Source: Jingyaoa shaoxingensis
Lineage (GTDB): Bacteria > Bacillota > Clostridia > Lachnospirales > Lachnospiraceae
Direction of reading: 5' to 3'
DNA: 64,000 nucleotides
Assembly: GCF_014385005.1 (NCBI RefSeq)
Contig: NZ_JACRSZ010000003.1
Coordinates: 248,001-312,000 of the forward strand
Within the stretch, counting starts at the first letter, position 1; the number at the start of each line of letters is the position of its first letter. A model generated the notes under the pieces. That model was not told the DNA's origin. It did no database searches and saw only the letters and a program-made list of their open reading frames with translations. The translations under genes were made by a program, and so were the position numbers. Shown here one piece after another: positions 19,465 to 27,722 of the stretch.

Positions 19465-19612
19465 ATTTTCTAAAAAATAAAATAATCATACGTTCTGAGA
19501 ACCGGTTGCCGCAGCCTCATGAACGATTTCAGTCTGTCCCGGTCTCTGACTTTTACAGTAACGGACTTGTGGAGGATTTGCACCCCGCTTCCCAGTATAA
19601 CAAACCTAAAAA
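19465..19612 (-). promoter_or_regulatory. Cobalamin (B12) riboswitch aptamer
   Basis: The minus strand carries a B12-box-like sequence, GGGAAGCGGGGTGCAAATCC, followed by TCCACAAGTCCGTTACTGTA and AAAAGTCAGAGACCGG. These match the conserved core of cobalamin riboswitches (GGGAA..GGTGCAAATCC, CCGTTACTGT, AGTCAG.GACC). The aptamer starts a few bases after the predicted transcript start and ends just before the terminator. Binding of a cobalamin is expected to favour termination and shut down the operon. Exact aptamer boundaries are estimated. Confidence 0.92.
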
Positions 19613-19614
19613 AG

Positions 19615-19643
19615 AGTATATCTTTTTTTGCTCTTTTTGTCAA
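19615..19643 (-). promoter_or_regulatory. Sigma-A promoter of the cobalamin operon
   Basis: On the minus strand a consensus TTGACA (19643-19638), a 17-bp spacer and TATACT (19620-19615) lie immediately after the dut stop codon. The start of transcription would be near 19608, right before the riboswitch. Confidence 0.88.
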
Positions 19644-19644
19644 T

Positions 19645-20088
19645 CTATGCCTTTCCGGTACTTCCGAATCCGCCACGGTCTGTTCCTTCCAGTTTTTCCG
19701 TTTCTTCGAATTCAATCACCGGCTGATGTTCCATAATGCGGAACTGACAGATCCGGTCATTTACATGAATCTCTGTGTCACGCATAGCTAAGACCGGCAC
19801 AAACCACTGGTCATTGTCTCCACAGTAAGACTCATCAATCACACCATAATGATTGGTCTGAATGACACCAAAATTCTTAAAAGTAGAACTTCTCGGCACC
19901 ACATGTGCCTCATATCCTTCCGGCAGCTTCATGGCAATTCCCAGAGGGATCAGCTTAAATTCTCCGGCTTTTAACACCACATCCTCTGCCGCCCGCAGGT
20001 CAATCCAATCGGACTTACCGTCGATATAACGCAGATGCTCAATCTTGTCTGAAAAATATTTAATCTGTATCTTTTCTGTATGCTTCAT
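19645..20088 (-). CDS. dut: dUTP diphosphatase
   Basis: Hydrolyses dUTP to dUMP and pyrophosphate, keeping uracil out of DNA. It has 147 residues with the trimeric dUTPase motifs in order: [42 protein letters not shown] and the C-terminal [13 protein letters not shown]. It follows nrdG by 8 nt, so a deoxynucleotide pair is joined to the end of the tryptophan-transporter operon. The next operon's promoter starts right after its stop. Confidence 0.96.
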   Translation of the reverse strand: MKHTEKIQIKYFSDKIEHLRYIDGKSDWIDLRAAEDVVLKAGEFKLIPLGIAMKLPEGYEAHVVPRSSTFKNFGVIQTNHYGVIDESYCGDNDQWFVPVLAMRDTEIHVNDRICQFRIMEHQPVIEFEETEKLEGTDRGGFGSTGKA

Positions 20089-20096
20089 ATACTCTC

Positions 20097-20588
20097 CTAT
20101 TCGTCGTGTAATATAATCTGTCCGGTTCTCAGGCTCTCCTGTACATCAATCACTCGCTGGTTGGCACTGCCTCTCCAGTGAAGCTGTGTATTTTTCAACT
20201 CTTCCACATATGTTCCATCCACCAGCACATCCAGATCCTTCACCACTTCTTTTTCCTCCACCTGTTCCCAGGTATAACCGGTATAAAGCCAGATCGTTTT
20301 TTTCGGAAATCTGTGACGGATCTCTTTTGCCAGCCTGGTGATCTCCGGTTCATTAGAAGGCAGCAGGGGATCTCCGCCACTGAAAGTAATACCGGATATA
20401 TAGCTTTTTTCCAGTTCCCTGAAAATCTCTTCTTCCGCCTCCCGGTCAAACAACACACCGTCCTGCGGATCCCAGGTTACAGGATTCTGACATCCTTTGC
20501 AATGATGTTCGCAGCCAGATACCCAGAGCACTACCCGTAGCCCGTCTCCATTTAACATGTCATCTCTGGTAATATTATGATAATTCAT
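20097..20588 (-). CDS. nrdG: Anaerobic ribonucleoside-triphosphate reductase activating protein
   Basis: A radical-SAM activase that installs the glycyl radical on NrdD for oxygen-free deoxynucleotide synthesis. It has 163 residues. The cluster-binding C26-x3-C30-x2-C33 lies in [11 protein letters not shown], with FSGGDPLL and [11 protein letters not shown] downstream. No nrdD lies next to it, which is unusual because the two are often adjacent. It follows trpZ by 8 nt and may be co-transcribed from the T-box promoter. Confidence 0.94.
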   Translation of the reverse strand: MNYHNITRDDMLNGDGLRVVLWVSGCEHHCKGCQNPVTWDPQDGVLFDREAEEEIFRELEKSYISGITFSGGDPLLPSNEPEITRLAKEIRHRFPKKTIWLYTGYTWEQVEEKEVVKDLDVLVDGTYVEELKNTQLHWRGSANQRVIDVQESLRTGQIILHDE

Positions 20589-20596
20589 ATAACTCC

Positions 20597-21400
20597 TTAC
20601 TTCGAGAAAAGAATTCGGTCATTGTCCAGTTCTTTTCCGGCGCCTGTATTGAATTTCTCCAGAAGTCCGTCCACTGTCAGTCCGTCTCTTTCCTTTCCTT
20701 CAATATCCAGAATGATTCTTCCGCTGTCCATCATCAGTGTCCGATTTCCCAGTTCCAGTGCAGAATGCATATTATGGGTAATCATCAGGCATGACAGGTG
20801 ATTTTCTTTTACAATCTTCTTGGTCAGATCCAGTACTTTATCTGCTGTAGCCGGATCCAGTGCCGCCGTATGTTCATCCAGCAGCAGCAGTTTGGGCGGT
20901 ACCATAGTTGCCATCAGAAGTGTCAGTGCCTGACGCTGTCCACCGGATAAGAGCCCTACCGGCTGCTTCATACGGTCTTCCAGCCCCATATTCAACACTG
21001 CCAGACGCTCACGGAACTGTTCTTTTTCTTTTCTGGATACTCTGCTTAAGAAAGCATTCTGACTGGTAGATGTCCGAAGATAGGCAATCGCAATATTCTC
21101 TTCAATGGTCATATTCGGTGCTGTACCCTTCATCGGATCCTGAAACAGATGACCGATATATTTTGCTCTCTTATGTTCCGGAAGGAAAGTAATATCCTGT
21201 CCGTCCAGTTCCACGAACCCCTCATCAACATAAAAGCCGCCGCATATAGCATTAAACATGGTAGACTTGCCGGCTCCGTTGGAACCGATAATGGTAATAA
21301 AATCACCGTCTTTTACTTCCAGATTCAGGTGATTCAGTGCTGTTTTTTCATTTACCGTTCCTTTATTGAAGGTCTTGCAAATATCCATCAGTTTTAACAT
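20597..21400 (-). CDS. trpZ: Tryptophan ABC transporter, ATP-binding protein
   Basis: A 267-residue ATPase starting at MLKLMDICKTFNKG, with a GGGAGG ribosome site 7-8 bases upstream; a longer in-frame reading inside trpY is unlikely. Walker A is GSNGAGKST at 39-47, the ABC signature is LLSGGQRQAL, and Walker B is LLLLDEHTAALDP. It is of the branched-chain/sugar-like type that pairs with the ABC_sub_bind binding proteins. It is one base from the trpY stop. Substrate assignment rests on the Trp T-box upstream. Confidence 0.88.
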   Translation of the reverse strand: MLKLMDICKTFNKGTVNEKTALNHLNLEVKDGDFITIIGSNGAGKSTMFNAICGGFYVDEGFVELDGQDITFLPEHKRAKYIGHLFQDPMKGTAPNMTIEENIAIAYLRTSTSQNAFLSRVSRKEKEQFRERLAVLNMGLEDRMKQPVGLLSGGQRQALTLLMATMVPPKLLLLDEHTAALDPATADKVLDLTKKIVKENHLSCLMITHNMHSALELGNRTLMMDSGRIILDIEGKERDGLTVDGLLEKFNTGAGKELDNDRILFSK

Positions 21401-21401
21401 G

Positions 21402-22343
21402 TTATCTGCCTCCCTTCTGATATAATTCTCTGTGCCGAAGCATTGCTGCATGTTTTGTTTTCTGCAGGGCAATAATCTCCTTGATTGCCGGAATCGATAT
21501 GGCAATGGCAACAATCAATGCGGAAACCAGTTTCAGTGCCGATGCCGGCAGATTAAATCTCAGCGCAATTGCCACGATCACACGATAGAGACAGGAACCG
21601 ATGATGACTCCCACGATTCTCACTTTGATATTTTTTCTTCCAAATATAGTCTCTCCGATAATCAAAGATGCCAGTGCTACGGTAACCATGCCAGTTCCCA
21701 TATTCACGTCCACAGACTTCTGATATTCTCCCAGGAGACATCCTGCCAGCGCCGTCATAGCACCGCCAATACATAAGCCCACAGTGGTAGTCATCGCCGG
21801 GTTGATGGATGAACTTTTTACCATGGCAATATTATTTCCGGTTGCACGAATCGATAATCCCAGTCTTGTTCCAAGGAACAGTGCAAGCAGTATGGCAATG
21901 ATCACCAGAAAAATCAGCGCCACAATCATCTTACTGTAACTCTCTAGAAAAGTATCCTTGGTCAGATCCTTCATCATGGAGAATACCGTCTCGGTGGTAT
22001 TCATGTTTAAATTGGACTTTCCCATGATACAGATATTTACCGTATAAAGTCCGGTATTCACAATGATTCCGGCAAGCATACTCTCCACTTTCATCTTCGT
22101 CTGTAAAAATGCATTTACAAGACCGGACAGAATTCCGGTTCCCATTGCTGCAAATAGTGCAAGGAACGGATGACCTGCCAGCGCCACTACTGCACCCGCT
22201 GCCGCTCCCATTGTATAACATCCGTCTGTAGACAGATCACAGACATTCAGCATGGAATAGGTCAGGAATAATGCTAATGCAATGATTCCATATATAATTC
22301 CCAGTTCCAGTGCACTCTGTATCAGGGCCCACGTAATAAACAT
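21402..22343 (-). CDS. trpY: Tryptophan ABC transporter, permease
   Basis: A 313-residue membrane protein with about eight to nine hydrophobic segments, for example GIIYGIIALALFLTYS at the N-terminus and LVSALIVAIAISIPA near the end. It belongs to the family of permeases that includes the branched-chain amino acid and ribose-like permeases (CIGGAMTALAGCLLGEYQ). It is preceded by an 82-90 nt gap with a stable hairpin and followed directly by the ATPase gene. Confidence 0.87.
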   Translation of the reverse strand: MFITWALIQSALELGIIYGIIALALFLTYSMLNVCDLSTDGCYTMGAAAGAVVALAGHPFLALFAAMGTGILSGLVNAFLQTKMKVESMLAGIIVNTGLYTVNICIMGKSNLNMNTTETVFSMMKDLTKDTFLESYSKMIVALIFLVIIAILLALFLGTRLGLSIRATGNNIAMVKSSSINPAMTTTVGLCIGGAMTALAGCLLGEYQKSVDVNMGTGMVTVALASLIIGETIFGRKNIKVRIVGVIIGSCLYRVIVAIALRFNLPASALKLVSALIVAIAISIPAIKEIIALQKTKHAAMLRHRELYQKGGR

Positions 22344-22378
22344 GTTCTTTCTCCTTTATCCTTCTTTAGTCAACACAA

Positions 22379-22400
22379 CTTCCGGACCGAAGCCCGGAAG
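22379..22400 (-). other. Stem-loop in the trpX-trpY intergenic region
   Basis: On the minus strand CTTCCGG pairs with CCGGAAG around an 8-nt loop. No U-run follows, so it is not a strong terminator. Such hairpins often protect the 3' end of an upstream binding-protein message and let it accumulate above the membrane components; that role is inferred. Confidence 0.6.
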
Positions 22401-22433
22401 TGCATATAAATCTTCTTTTATTATTTTACTTAT

Positions 22434-23453
22434 TTATTCAAAGCTTTCTGCTGTCTGAATCTCTACAAAGTCTGTGCAGTAATCACTGAATGCTTCTTTG
22501 ATAGTATCCAGATCAAATCCAATGGCTTCACAGGTCTCTGTATTTACAGTTGCAATACCATTGTCAAAGGTCTGTACCGGAGTCTCTGCCACATTCACAT
22601 CCCCTGTCAGTACTTCTGCTACCATATCCGCTGTAGCAACTCCAAGGTTCGCATAATCTACACCGTATCCGCAGAATGCTCCGTTCAGTGCGAATGAATC
22701 AGCTCCTGTATAGTGTGGAATTCCTGCATCATTAAACAGTTCATAGATAGAAAGCTCTGCTGTCATGATGGTGTTATCGGTTGGTGTGAAGACTGCCTCT
22801 ACACCATCTGCAATCAGAGACTGTGCAGCCAGGATAACATCATCGGTAGTAGAACCTGTCTTCTCTTCATATTCTATACCATTTTCCTCACAGAAAGCAA
22901 TTGCATTCTGGATGGCATTCTGGGATGAATCCTGTGCAGTATCATAAAGAAGACCTACTTTTTTCAGATCCGGATTGGCTGCCAGCATCAGATTCATAAT
23001 AGTTGCAGTATCCAGTGCATCGGAAGTCCCTGTGATGTTTCCACCAGGAGCATCCATAGAATCTACCAGACCTGCTCCCACCGGATCAGAAACTGCGGAA
23101 AAGATGACTGGGATATCGGTATCCTCTGTTGCTGACTGCATTACCATAGCTACCGGCGTGGCAATTGCAACTACCACGTCAACCTGGTCTGCCATAAGGT
23201 CAGATGCGATCTGATTCAGTACTGAGGAATCTGCCTGTGCATTGGAGAAATAATCTGCATAATTAAATGTAACTCCCAGTTCTTCTGCCTTGGCATCCAG
23301 TTCTTTTTCAATATTCTCTGTGATCTGGTTCAGGGACGCGTCATCTACATACTGTACAATTCCCACCTTGTAATCTTCTGCCATTGCCGTTGCTGCCATT
23401 GCGGATGTAATTGCTGCCATAACTGCTACACTTGTAAATAATTTCTTTTTCAT
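22434..23453 (-). CDS. trpX: Tryptophan ABC transporter, substrate-binding protein
   Basis: A 339-residue secreted binding protein with a signal peptide (MKKKLFTSVAVMAAITSAMA, cleavage near AMAEDY). The mature part has the ABC_sub_bind fold: VGIVQYVDDASLNQI, VIFSAVSDPVGAGLVDS, GNITGTSDALDTATIM and GVDYANLGVATADMVAEVL. No lipobox cysteine is seen in the signal region, so it is either released or anchored by another means. It is the first gene after the Trp T-box. Confidence 0.9.
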   Translation of the reverse strand: MKKKLFTSVAVMAAITSAMAATAMAEDYKVGIVQYVDDASLNQITENIEKELDAKAEELGVTFNYADYFSNAQADSSVLNQIASDLMADQVDVVVAIATPVAMVMQSATEDTDIPVIFSAVSDPVGAGLVDSMDAPGGNITGTSDALDTATIMNLMLAANPDLKKVGLLYDTAQDSSQNAIQNAIAFCEENGIEYEEKTGSTTDDVILAAQSLIADGVEAVFTPTDNTIMTAELSIYELFNDAGIPHYTGADSFALNGAFCGYGVDYANLGVATADMVAEVLTGDVNVAETPVQTFDNGIATVNTETCEAIGFDLDTIKEAFSDYCTDFVEIQTAESFE

Positions 23454-23570
23454 GATACTTTTCTCCTTTTCATTAAAAAAATAATTTAAACTATTGAAAT
23501 CACTTTTTTATGAATGCAGTGCTGATGGCAGTTTGTGAAATGAGAATTTTTATTTTTTAAGAAAACAAAA

Positions 23571-23602
23571 ACCGCCTCAAGCTATCTGATGCTTGAGACG
23601 GT
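23571..23602 (-). terminator. T-box leader terminator
   Basis: On the minus strand ACCGTCTCAAGC pairs perfectly or with wobble to GCTTGAGGCGGT around an 8-nt loop and is followed by a U-rich tract. The 5' arm overlaps the sequence after the T-box motif, so it competes with the antiterminator. Confidence 0.92.
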
Positions 23603-23603
23603 A

Positions 23604-23868
23604 ATAAATTCTTATTATCGCGGTACCACTCAACTTAACGTCTGTGACGTCCTCTTTCGCATGTACATTCATACACTCCTGATTGATAACGGGTTCGGTT
23701 CCCGACAACGCCTACTCTGAAATCTGATATCTTCATTTCAGGCTGCCCTCGAAAGTCCATTCAGCTAACCGTTCTATACTGTAATCCCACCATCTACAGC
23801 TCTCTGTGATATAACAAATAAGCTTACTTCTCTTTCTCATCGGTTTGGTTTTGTGATTTGTTGTTTGT
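23604..23868 (-). promoter_or_regulatory. T-box riboswitch leader, tryptophan-specific (UGG specifier)
   Basis: On the minus strand the leader shows, in order, GATGAGAAAGAG (GA motif), AGAGAG and GATGGTGGGA (stem I apical loop elements), GAATGGAC with specifier codon UGG at 23759-23757, and the T-box core AGTGGTACCGCG at 23630-23619. Uncharged tRNA-Trp is expected to stabilise the antiterminator and turn on the genes. UGG in the usual GAA-codon-A context gives the tryptophan assignment. The 460-bp interval between trpX and the SDR gene is filled by this leader, its terminator and its promoter. Confidence 0.93.
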
Positions 23869-23897
23869 AGTCTAGCACTGCGCAGAGGAAATGTCAA
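23869..23897 (-). promoter_or_regulatory. Sigma-A promoter of the T-box/trpXYZ transcript
   Basis: On the minus strand TTGACA (23897-23892), 17 bp, TAGACT (23874-23869), just downstream of the SDR stop codon and just upstream of the T-box stem I. Confidence 0.87.
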
Positions 23898-23915
23898 GCG
23901 CTAATTTTGCTTATA

Positions 23916-24671
23916 TTAGAAGATTGTATATCCGCCATCTACCGCCAGCGCTGCGCCATGAATAAAGCTTGCTTCATCAGATGCCAGGAATGCGATTGCC
24001 TGTGCCACTTCAATCGGTTCTCCAGGACGCTTTGCCGGACTCATTCCCATTTTCATAGTTACCGGATGCTGTGGAATTGCCAGTACACGTGCAATCATTT
24101 CTGTTGCAATCGGGCCTGGGAGCACTGCATTAATTCGTACTCCTGTCCGTCCATGATCCAGTGACATCTGACGAGTCAGACCAAGAAGACCATGCTTTGC
24201 TGAGGTATAGGCAAGGCCGCCGCGTCCTGCTGCTGTGGACGCCATGGAAGCTACATTGACAATCGTTCCTGCACCCTGTTCTTCCATAATTGGGATTACC
24301 TTTTTGCAGAGAACAAATGGTGCCGTAAGATTCGTAGCAAGTACACTGTTCCACTCATCCATGGTAATCTGGTTCATATTAGCAGTTGTTCCACCGATAC
24401 CTGCATTATTTACAAGGATATCAATTCTTCCATAGGTATCCAGTGTTATTTTTACCAGATGTTCCAGACTTTCTTCTGATGTCACATCGGTTTTACAGAA
24501 AATGGCCTCTCCACCATCTGCTTTGATCTCTTTTACTACTTCTGCTCCAAGTTCTTCCTTCGTTCCGACTACCACTACTTTTGCGCCTTCTTTTGCAAAA
24601 AGTTCTGCAGTTGCTCTTCCGATTCCTCTTGTAGATCCAGTTATAATTGCTACTTTATTTTCTAACTTCAT
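23916..24671 (-). CDS. Short-chain dehydrogenase/reductase, substrate unknown
   Basis: A 251-residue classical SDR. It has the cofactor motif TGSTRGIG at 11-18, NNAG at 88-91, and the catalytic triad S142, Y155, K159 in ASMASTAAGRGG and YTSAK. The family includes 3-oxoacyl-ACP reductases and hydroxysteroid dehydrogenases, and the sequence does not decide among them. It lies 56 nt downstream of the OYE-ADC fusion gene on the same strand, so the two probably act on one substrate. Confidence 0.9.
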   Translation of the reverse strand: MKLENKVAIITGSTRGIGRATAELFAKEGAKVVVVGTKEELGAEVVKEIKADGGEAIFCKTDVTSEESLEHLVKITLDTYGRIDILVNNAGIGGTTANMNQITMDEWNSVLATNLTAPFVLCKKVIPIMEEQGAGTIVNVASMASTAAGRGGLAYTSAKHGLLGLTRQMSLDHGRTGVRINAVLPGPIATEMIARVLAIPQHPVTMKMGMSPAKRPGEPIEVAQAIAFLASDEASFIHGAALAVDGGYTIF

Positions 24672-24727
24672 AGTTCTGTATCCTCCTGATTATAAAATTT
24701 GTGTATGTTACTATTTTGTAAAGTTGT

Positions 24728-27538
24728 TTACTTTCTTCCTGTTTCCATAAATGCGGTACGGTCATAACGTGCAGTGAGAAGATATGGCGCCAGAGTTTCC
24801 GCATCTATCTCTTCACACAGATTCAGTTTGTGAACCATTAAGTCATTGCAGGAGTATGCTCCGCCTATCACTGTTCTGACCGGAAGTTCTCCCCACGGAT
24901 CGTCAATGGATGATCTCAATTCAATTTTTGCAAATCCAGGCTCCCATGAATGGTAATTGTATTCGCAGAGATTCTGAAGGAGTGCTCCATTCTGGAAATG
25001 TGATTTTCCTTCCTTATCCGGCTCACGGTCCAGATGGAAATAGAATCCACCGCCATATGTCTTCTTACCTGCTTCCGGGAACTGATACAGCATACCTGTC
25101 ATGGCATTGTTATATTCGCCAATCTTCAGTTCCATATTTACCAGTTCCGTACCACGTCTGCAAACCTGTGCAGTTACATGGTCTCCATTCCGGCGAATCA
25201 CAAATTCTGAACCCAGTTTTTTCGGAATGGATCCGTTATCACGGCCACACTGAACCGCCATCTCAGCTCCAGGTCCTCCAAGTACAAGACCAATCGGATA
25301 TAATCCAAGCTGCGTTCCATAGGTACAGTAAACTCCAAGAATTGCCTCATAATAATCATCTGCAAAGGTCGGTTCTTTTACATGACACACAGATACGGTA
25401 ACTACCGGTACGGAAAATGGTTTTAAAGGTGCCGGAAGAACCTTTGCAATTGCTGCCGGATCTGTCAGGTATGCAAGATAAATGCCTTCCTGATTTTTCA
25501 TAAGTGAAATCTTACCGAAATTCGGCATATCTTCCTGCGTCAAAAGAAAACTTGGTGTCTTTGTCTGTACTTTAAATAATGCTCTTGCCGCTTCATATCC
25601 ACTTCTGGCTGCCGGTGCAATTGTTCCATCTTTGATGGCATTTCCAATAGCCTGCGCCGGAATGCCTTTTGCTTTTAATTCTTCTACAAGACCATTATCC
25701 GGGCGGAATCCAAGAGAAAGAACTACTGCATCAGCGTCTACGGTAACAGCTTCTTTATCACTTAATCTCTCAAGAACAACTCCTGTTTCCCGAATCTCTT
25801 TCAGGGCATGTGCCATCATGAACTGCGCACCATACTTCTTCAACCGTCCGCATACATCTGCCACATTCGTGTGATTTGCATTCGGTGCAACCTTTTCCAG
25901 CATATCAGCAAGCACTACCGTATTGCCTTCGTGGCAAAGATATTCTGCGGTTTCCAGTCCTGTCACACCTGCACCGACAATCAGTATTTTCTTATCTTTC
26001 AGTCCTGCTTTTCCTGTAAGCACTTCTTCAATCGTATAGACATTCTTTCCATCAATGCCAGGGATAGATCTTGGAATAATGGACTTAGACCCTGTTGCTA
26101 CCAGTACTGCATCCGGATTCATCTCAGCAATATTTTCTGCTGTTGCCTCCATACCAAGCTTTACTTCTACTCCCAGCTTTTCAAATTCTACTTTATAATA
26201 GTCTGCAATCCATTCCATCCGCTCCTTCAGAGGTGGTTTTTTCGCAAGATTTACTGTTCCGCCCAGTTCACTCTGACGGTCTATCAGTGTTACTTTTACG
26301 CCCCGTTCGGCAAGTGTTTTGGCTGCAATCATACCACTTGGACCACTGCCTACAACCACTGCCTTATGTCCCTGTAAATCATATTCCAGATCTCCATAGT
26401 AGCGTTCCCGACAGGCACGCGGGTTCAGTGCGCACTCAGCCGGAATACCAGCGCCCATCCATGCATTTAAGCTCTCAAAACAGCGCAGGCAGTTGATGCA
26501 TTTGCAGAGTTCCTTTTCTCTTCCTTCGAGAACTTTGCGTCCCCACTGTTCATCTGCCAGCCAGCTTCTGCCCATAGATACAAAATCAACGATTCCATTT
26601 TCAAGAAATGCCTCGGCTGTCTGCGGTTCACGGATACAGGAAACACCGATTACCGGAATCGAAACATGATCTTTTACGGCTTTGATCAAATCTTTTCTCC
26701 AACCCTGTGGGAATGAAATTGGTTCCACACATACATTTCCGGTCTCATATAATCCAACCGAAACATCAATAAAATCGATGCCACATTTTTCCAGTGCCAT
26801 AGCGATTTTCACACCATCCTGAATGTGGATATAGTCTTCTGTTACACCGGTTTTATCCAGGAATTCTTCCACACTCAGGCGAACACCGATCGGAAAATCC
26901 GGGCCACACTGCGCACGAAGTCCCTGAATGATTTCTGTGATCATACGCAGCCTGTTTTCAAAGGATCCGCCGTATTCATCTTCCCGTTTATTGGTGTAAG
27001 GTGAAAGGAACTGCTGCAGCAGATATCCATGGGCTGCATGAAGTTCTACGCCGTCACATCCTGCCTTTTTTACCCTGACTCCGCCGTCAATGAACTGCTG
27101 AATCAATGCTTTTACTTCTTCTGTGGAAAGAGCTCTGGTTTCCTGCTGAAGATATTTGCATGGAATTGCAGAAGCAGATACCACAGGACCGCCGGTAAGT
27201 GCTGTTACTGTCTCGCGTCCAGGATGATGTAACTGGATAAAAATCTTTGTTCCATGTTTATGAACTGAGGCTGCAAGCTTTGCAAGTCCTTCTATATGTC
27301 TGTCTTTTGAAACAGATAACTGCCGCATCATACCGACACCGTGTACATCATTTACTCTTGTGATTTCCGGAATAATCAATCCCGCGCCGCCAATTGCACG
27401 TGCTTCATAAAATGCAATCATATCTTCTGAAGGACTTCCATCCATCTCTGCAAGGCTTGTTCCCATCGGAGACATTACAAGCCGATTCTTAAATGTAACA
27501 TTCCCTATCTTTCCCTGTTCGAAAATTTTTGAATACAT
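24728..27538 (-). CDS. Fusion flavoenzyme: OYE/enoate-reductase-like, NAD(P)/FAD module, acetoacetate-decarboxylase-like domain
   Basis: A 936-residue protein from the ATG at 27538, which has GGAGG seven bases upstream; the ATG at 27544 is too close to that site. Residues below are numbered from the 27544 ATG. Residues 1 to about 345 form the FMN barrel (QLHHPGRE at 104-111, ELHAAHGYLLQQFLSPYTN, YGGSFENRLR). Cysteines 349, 352, 355 and 371 mark an Fe-S site. Residues about 390-660 are a two-dinucleotide-binding oxidoreductase (VVVGSGPSGM, ILIVGAGVTGLETAE). Residues about 664-938 resemble acetoacetate decarboxylase, including IPKKLG with K775 in the place of the Schiff-base lysine. BaiCD/BaiH-like and dienoyl-CoA-reductase-like proteins lack the last domain. 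The substrate is unknown. Confidence 0.88.
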   Translation of the reverse strand: MYSKIFEQGKIGNVTFKNRLVMSPMGTSLAEMDGSPSEDMIAFYEARAIGGAGLIIPEITRVNDVHGVGMMRQLSVSKDRHIEGLAKLAASVHKHGTKIFIQLHHPGRETVTALTGGPVVSASAIPCKYLQQETRALSTEEVKALIQQFIDGGVRVKKAGCDGVELHAAHGYLLQQFLSPYTNKREDEYGGSFENRLRMITEIIQGLRAQCGPDFPIGVRLSVEEFLDKTGVTEDYIHIQDGVKIAMALEKCGIDFIDVSVGLYETGNVCVEPISFPQGWRKDLIKAVKDHVSIPVIGVSCIREPQTAEAFLENGIVDFVSMGRSWLADEQWGRKVLEGREKELCKCINCLRCFESLNAWMGAGIPAECALNPRACRERYYGDLEYDLQGHKAVVVGSGPSGMIAAKTLAERGVKVTLIDRQSELGGTVNLAKKPPLKERMEWIADYYKVEFEKLGVEVKLGMEATAENIAEMNPDAVLVATGSKSIIPRSIPGIDGKNVYTIEEVLTGKAGLKDKKILIVGAGVTGLETAEYLCHEGNTVVLADMLEKVAPNANHTNVADVCGRLKKYGAQFMMAHALKEIRETGVVLERLSDKEAVTVDADAVVLSLGFRPDNGLVEELKAKGIPAQAIGNAIKDGTIAPAARSGYEAARALFKVQTKTPSFLLTQEDMPNFGKISLMKNQEGIYLAYLTDPAAIAKVLPAPLKPFSVPVVTVSVCHVKEPTFADDYYEAILGVYCTYGTQLGLYPIGLVLGGPGAEMAVQCGRDNGSIPKKLGSEFVIRRNGDHVTAQVCRRGTELVNMELKIGEYNNAMTGMLYQFPEAGKKTYGGGFYFHLDREPDKEGKSHFQNGALLQNLCEYNYHSWEPGFAKIELRSSIDDPWGELPVRTVIGGAYSCNDLMVHKLNLCEEIDAETLAPYLLTARYDRTAFMETGRK

Positions 27539-27580
27539 GAACATTCCTCCTTTAATCCAATCCGTTCTTACTGTGAATTA

Positions 27581-27610
27581 AAGATAACATTTCCTTTGTT
27601 AAAAAAACAA
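27581..27610 (-). promoter_or_regulatory. Probable promoter of the OYE-fusion/SDR operon
   Basis: On the minus strand TTGTTT (27610-27605), 18 bp, TATCTT (27586-27581), 42 bp upstream of the start codon. It is moderately close to consensus. Confidence 0.55.
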
Positions 27611-27632
27611 CGTTCTGGATACCAAAAAGGCA

Positions 27633-27661
27633 TTGAGTAATTGTGCAAAATGCACTATAAT
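27633..27661 (+). promoter_or_regulatory. Promoter of the PucR-type regulator with a palindrome in its spacer
   Basis: TTGAGT (27633-27638), 17-bp spacer, TATAAT (27656-27661). The spacer contains the perfect inverted repeat GTGCA-AAA-TGCAC (27643-27655), a likely operator, placed where a bound protein would block RNA polymerase. The intergenic region serves both divergent units. Confidence 0.75.
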
Positions 27662-27722
27662 GATTTTTACACGCGAAAGTCTTATCTATTTTTCACAAAA
27701 ACAACAAAATGAGGTGGGGATT

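Noticed and set aside
23571..23640. tRNA-like sequence near the T-box
   Set aside because: GGTACCGCG and the hairpins belong to the T-box leader, not to a tRNA gene.
26300..26420. Possible frameshift in the OYE fusion at the barrel/FAD junction
   Set aside because: The frame runs on without interruption through GHKAVVVGSGPSGM; no break found.
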